From Bacteroidales bacterium (GTDB lineage Bacteria; Bacteroidota; Bacteroidia; Bacteroidales; Paludibacteraceae), in the NCBI GenBank assembly GCA_004557405.1, contig SFDZ01000004.1:33872-97871 (forward strand): 64,000 bases of DNA, given 5' to 3'. Of the stretch, positions 60,808 to 64,000 are shown one piece after another. Positions within the stretch are counted from its first letter, which is position 1. Every line of letters starts with the position of its first letter. The notes beneath the pieces were generated by a model. It was not told the DNA's origin. It searched no databases and worked only from the letters and a program-made list of their open reading frames with translations. Made by a program: the position numbers and the translations under genes.

Positions 60808-62046
60808 ATGACACATCTCAACCTGATAACCTTTGCATCGGAACTCAACAAGCAAGGCACCATTCGGCACGCGCACAGGCAGTTGTTCGACCTGCTCGAG
60901 ACGCGCTACGACGTGCATATCGTGTCGCCGGACGCCATCGAAGCCCTCGAGCGCAACGAATTACAACTTGTGTTCATCTCCAGCGGCGGCGTAGAATACC
61001 AATTCCGCAACTACTACGAGCAACTGCCCAAACCGGTGGTACTGCTTACCGACGGTTTGCAAAATTCGTTGGCCGCCTCGCTCGAAATCAGCACATGGAC
61101 ACGCCGTCAAGGCACCGCGTGCCGCATCATACACGGCAACGAAGAGACCGTTTTGGCCGAACTGACCGAATACGAACAGTTATTCGCCAAGCGACATCTG
61201 TTGGCAGGCAAACGCATCGGCGTCATCGGCGAGCCATCGAAGTGGCTGATAGCCAGCAGTGTAAACCACACCGAAGCCCGCCGGCGTTGGGGCATCGAAT
61301 TTGTCGATATTTCGTTGGACGAGGTCGAAAGCAATTTCAACGCCATCGGCGACGACGAGGTGCGCCACCCTGCCGAGCAATTTGTAGCCAACGCCACCGC
61401 CATGCGCGAGCCCAAAATCGCCGACGTGATAAAAGCCTATCGGCTCTATCGCGCCATAAAGGCAGTGTGTCAGCGGCACAATTTGGACGCTTTCACCATT
61501 CAATGCTTCGGGCTGATACCGCGCATTGGCACCACAGGCTGTTTGGCCTTGTCGCTGCTCAACGACGACGGCATTGTGGCCGGCTGCGAAGGCGACATGC
61601 AAACCGTATTCACCATGTTGGCCGTCAAAACAGTAGTCGGCTGCGACGGTTTTATGTGCAATCCGTCGCAAATCGATGCGCGCGCCAACTCGTTGCTGCT
61701 GGCACATTGCACCATCGGGCTGAAACAGACACAAGCATACATCGTGCGCAACCACTTCGAAAGTTTGAGCGGTGTGGCCGTGCAAGGCACCCTGCCCGAT
61801 GGCGATTACACCCTTGTAAAATGCGGAGGCAATGCTTTGGACGAATATTTTGTGTCGTCGGCGCAGTTGCTGCAAAACACCGATTTCAACGACGTGTGCC
61901 GCACCCAAGTACGTCTGCATTTGGACGAATCGTGCGACTACTTTTTTCAGAATCCGTTAGGCAATCACCACGTTTTAATCCGTGGCAACCACGCACAGGC
62001 GTTAAGTCGTTTTTTTGAACTCAATCAGGCCCACCGCATAAGTTAA
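60808..62046 (+). CDS. L-fucose/arabinose isomerase-like protein, function unknown
   Basis: Protein of 412 aa. The overall layout (FISSGGVEYQFRNYYEQLPKP, GKRIGVIGEPSKWLIAS, CFGLIPRIGTTGCLALSLLNDDGIVAGCEGD, HCTIGLK) resembles the fucose/arabinose isomerase superfamily of the type found alone in Bacteroidota genomes. The E-G-D of AGCEGDMQT and His of AHCTIG are candidate metal ligands. No sugar-catabolic neighbours are present, so the sugar substrate is doubtful. The next gene, trmD, starts 22 bp downstream, so they are probably co-transcribed. Confidence 0.8.
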   Translation: MTHLNLITFASELNKQGTIRHAHRQLFDLLETRYDVHIVSPDAIEALERNELQLVFISSGGVEYQFRNYYEQLPKPVVLLTDGLQNSLAASLEISTWTRRQGTACRIIHGNEETVLAELTEYEQLFAKRHLLAGKRIGVIGEPSKWLIASSVNHTEARRRWGIEFVDISLDEVESNFNAIGDDEVRHPAEQFVANATAMREPKIADVIKAYRLYRAIKAVCQRHNLDAFTIQCFGLIPRIGTTGCLALSLLNDDGIVAGCEGDMQTVFTMLAVKTVVGCDGFMCNPSQIDARANSLLLAHCTIGLKQTQAYIVRNHFESLSGVAVQGTLPDGDYTLVKCGGNALDEYFVSSAQLLQNTDFNDVCRTQVRLHLDESCDYFFQNPLGNHHVLIRGNHAQALSRFFELNQAHRIS

Positions 62047-62068
62047 CACGCTCAATATCAGACCAAAA

Positions 62069-62749
62069 GTGAGAATAGACATCATAACCGTACTGCCCGA
62101 ACTGCTCGAGAGCCCGTTGGGCAACTCCATCGTGAAACGCGCCCGTGCCAAAGGTTTGGTCGAGATAGTAGTGCACAATCTGCGCGACTACAGCACCGAC
62201 CTGCGCCACCATCGGGTGGACGACTACGCATTCGGATTCGGTGCCGGCATGGTGATGCAGATAGAACCCATCTACCGCATCATCGAAAAACTGAAAAGCG
62301 AACGCGCCTACGACGAAATAATATTTATGACGCCCGACGGCGAACAATTTTCGCAACCGATGGCCAACACCTTGTCGCTGATGCAAAACATCATCATCCT
62401 ATGCGGCCACTACAAAGGCATCGACCACCGCGTGCGCGAACACCTGATAACACGCGAAATAACCATCGGCGACTATGTGCTAACGGGCGGCGAACTGCCG
62501 GCCGCCATCGTTACCGACGCCATCGTGCGACTGATTCCGGGTGCGTTGGGCGACGAACAATCGGCGCTCTCCGACTCGTTTCAGGACAATCTGTTGGCGC
62601 CGCCCATCTACACGCGACCGGCCGACTTCAACGGGTGGAAAGTGCCCGACATTCTGCTATCGGGCAACGAGCGCAAAATAGCCGAATGGGAACACGAGCA
62701 AGCCATAGAACGCACGCGCCAACTGCGTCCGCACCTGCTCGACGACTGA
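62069..62749 (+). CDS. trmD: tRNA (guanine-37 N1)-methyltransferase
   Basis: Methylates G37 next to the anticodon, preventing frameshifts. Protein of 226 aa in the SPOUT fold, with MRIDIITVLPELLES, DDYAFGFGAGMVMQ, the knot motifs LCGHYKGIDHRV and GDYVLTGGELPA, and a C-terminal RPADFNGWKVPDILLSG. The start codon is GTG at 62069. Unusually for trmD it is not beside rpsP/rimM/rplS. Confidence 0.97.
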   Translation: MRIDIITVLPELLESPLGNSIVKRARAKGLVEIVVHNLRDYSTDLRHHRVDDYAFGFGAGMVMQIEPIYRIIEKLKSERAYDEIIFMTPDGEQFSQPMANTLSLMQNIIILCGHYKGIDHRVREHLITREITIGDYVLTGGELPAAIVTDAIVRLIPGALGDEQSALSDSFQDNLLAPPIYTRPADFNGWKVPDILLSGNERKIAEWEHEQAIERTRQLRPHLLDD

Positions 62750-62792
62750 ACACGCCAAAAGCCGACATCGACAACAAAAGAAAACGAACACA

Positions 62793-63689
62793 ATGAGTAT
62801 AAAACAACTCTTCTATCTGCCTTGGTGGTTTGTGCGCGCACGATTCTTCGGCCGCAAACAACCGCTGCAAACAGTGCTTTTCATCAGCGACCGCTGCAAT
62901 CTGCAATGCAAGCACTGCAGCGTCTATCAGCAAGAAAATCAGCACAATATGACCTACGACGAAGTGCGCCGACACCTTGAATATTCCTACAAAATGGGGT
63001 CGCGCTTTGTCGATTTCGAAGGCGGAGAAGTAACCATCTGGCGCGACGGCGACCACCGCATCAACGACCTGATAGACCTGGCCAAAAGCATCGGATTCTA
63101 CTCGGCCACCATCACCACCAACGCACAACTGCCCTTTGCCGGCTGCCACGCCGACAGCATCTGGGTCAGTTTGGACGGCATCGGGCAATACCACGAAGCC
63201 GTGCGCGGCAAAGGCACCTTCGGCCGACTGGAAAAGAACATCGCCTCGTGCGGACACAAACACCTGAGTGTCAACATGGTAGTGAACACACTCAACTACG
63301 AAAGCGTGGACGAAACCATCGAGTATGCCAAACAAAATCCGGCCATCGAAATGATTTCCATCAACTTTCACACGCCATTTCCCGGCACCGAATATTTAAT
63401 GATCGACAAATCGCTGCGCAACGAAATAATCGACAAAGTGATAGCCTACAAGCGCAAAGGATATCCGATAATGAACTCCGTGTCGGGACTCAAAAAGATG
63501 AAAGACATGACTTTCGAAAAACGGTGTTGGGTAACCAATTTCATCTATCCCGACGGTTCGCGCGGCAACTGCATCGGCGAAGGCACCGACATCTGCTCCG
63601 ACTGCGGCTTCTGCATGGCAGGCGAGATGGCCTCGGTGTTCAACTTTTGCCCCGACACCATTATTGCGGGACTGAAACTGCGCGGATAA
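62793..63689 (+). CDS. Radical SAM protein with C-terminal Cys cluster
   Basis: Protein of 298 aa. The radical SAM cluster motif CNLQCKHC gives Cys35, Cys39 and Cys42, and GGEVTIW follows. The C-terminal region (CWVTNFIYPDGSRGNCIGEGTDICSDCGFC) has five or six Cys that could hold an auxiliary [4Fe-4S] cluster (the segment is about residues 247-276; quoted in part). The N-terminal hydrophobic segment (LFYLPWWFVRARFFG) hints at membrane association, as in HpnH-like lipid enzymes. Substrate unknown. It starts 43 bp after trmD. Confidence 0.85.
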   Translation: MSIKQLFYLPWWFVRARFFGRKQPLQTVLFISDRCNLQCKHCSVYQQENQHNMTYDEVRRHLEYSYKMGSRFVDFEGGEVTIWRDGDHRINDLIDLAKSIGFYSATITTNAQLPFAGCHADSIWVSLDGIGQYHEAVRGKGTFGRLEKNIASCGHKHLSVNMVVNTLNYESVDETIEYAKQNPAIEMISINFHTPFPGTEYLMIDKSLRNEIIDKVIAYKRKGYPIMNSVSGLKKMKDMTFEKRCWVTNFIYPDGSRGNCIGEGTDICSDCGFCMAGEMASVFNFCPDTIIAGLKLRG

Positions 63690-63746
63690 CTCCAACCCAC
63701 GAGAAACTGCGAAGCCCCGCCGCCAAAAAACATTTGGCGATTTCAT

Positions 63747-63777
63747 TTTGTAGTTCGGCACAAAGTTTGTATCTTTG
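63747..63777 (+). promoter_or_regulatory. Promoter of the putative antitoxin gene
   Basis: TTTG 63747-63750, 19 nt, TATCTTTG 63770-63777. Perfect consensus, about 29 nt before the start codon. Confidence 0.8.
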
Positions 63778-63805
63778 CCGATGAAATCACTTAACTCTCA
63801 AAACT

Positions 63806-64000
63806 ATGGCAACAATCACACTGGAATATGACGGCAGAAATAATACTTTGAAAAAAGCATTGGATTTAATTGTGTCGATGGGTGCAAAAGTAGTAATACC
63901 AAAAAAAGAGAAAAAACTGACAGATGTTGAAATCTCTATGCAGGAAGCACGAGACGGAAAAATCAATACTTACAAAACTCCCAACGACTTGTTCCAAAAA
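63806..64000 (+). CDS. Putative toxin-antitoxin antitoxin (partial, cut by window end)
   Basis: 65 codons are visible, starting MATITLEYDGRNNTLKKALD. The N-terminal half is a short beta strand and helix with a basic patch. The C-terminal half (ISMQEARDGKINTY, KTPNDLF) is the acidic tail seen in antitoxins of RelBE/DUF2683-like pairs, as I recall the family. The gene is more AT-rich than its neighbours, and a toxin gene would be expected just beyond the window. The call is by resemblance only. Confidence 0.6.
   Translation, partial: MATITLEYDGRNNTLKKALDLIVSMGAKVVIPKKEKKLTDVEISMQEARDGKINTYKTPNDLFQK

Noticed and set aside
60523..60918. 131-aa minus-strand frame upstream of the symporter
   Set aside because: Its first half crosses two promoters and the start of the gene on the other strand. 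Only the last 40 or so codons are in the leader, and no ATG with a good context was found.
60639..62018. 459-aa plus-strand frame over the fucose-isomerase-like gene
   Set aside because: Arg/His-rich out-of-frame reading of the same DNA; the other frame has family motifs and the promoter.

Overview
The window is about 64 kb of a Bacteroidota chromosome, most likely order Bacteroidales. The evidence is a complete bat (aerotolerance) operon, a pdxJ-exbB-exbD-tonB / nadK cluster, two secreted proteins with type IX-secretion-like C-termini, a type IIIK (lysine) 3-phosphoglycerate dehydrogenase, and many promoters of the Bacteroidota primary-sigma type (TTTG, 19-20 nt, TAnnTTTG) with few Shine-Dalgarno sites. 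Most of the window is ordinary core genome. No prophage, insertion sequence or integrated element was recognised.

Region 1 (1-6.4 kb) is the accessory part: the 3' half of a type II-C cas9, then a 47-bp-repeat CRISPR array in two blocks (2402-2668 and 3319-4033) separated by a small lipoprotein gene, then a lipoprotein metallopeptidase gene, then a tracrRNA gene at 6261-6349 that appears not to belong to any annotated gene. By comparison with other type II repeats the crRNA strand is the minus strand, opposite to cas9 and tracrRNA. On that strand every intact repeat contains TTG, 20 nt, TATCTTTG, a complete Bacteroidota promoter, so each spacer could have its own promoter, as reported for Neisseria II-C arrays. 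The rightmost repeat is cut to its first 23 bp, and the missing 24-25 bp resemble the tracrRNA anti-repeat 2.2 kb away.

Region 2 (6.4-20.8 kb) is core metabolism: topA, a ClC channel, gdhA, panC, a threonylcarbamoyl-AMP synthase, rsmD, a DJ-1 family protein, tonB/exbD/exbB, pdxJ, nadK, fmt and a small HTH protein. Region 3 (21-30 kb) is the bat operon: MoxR ATPase, DUF58 protein, a membrane protein, BatA-E and a PAP2 phosphatase. Region 4 (30-34.7 kb) has a membrane-anchored HU-like/LysM-like protein, an HU protein, rimO, ftsY, a 50-aa DUF4295 gene, rpmG and rpmB.

Region 5 (34.7-46.4 kb) concerns surface polysaccharide and carbohydrate: a Wzc-type tyrosine autokinase with a Gly-Tyr tail, two Wza-type lipoproteins, an amylomaltase, an esterase-like hydrolase, prs and two secreted proteins sharing a nearly identical C-terminal sorting domain. 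Region 6 (46.5-58.8 kb) has rpsF-rpsR-rplI, the rod-shape operon mreB-mreC-mreD-mrdA-rodA, serS, a TtcA-like protein, xerD, serA and mltG. Region 7 (58.9-64 kb) has tRNA-Ser(GCU), an SNF-family symporter, a fucose-isomerase-like protein, trmD, a radical SAM protein and the start of a probable antitoxin gene cut by the window end.
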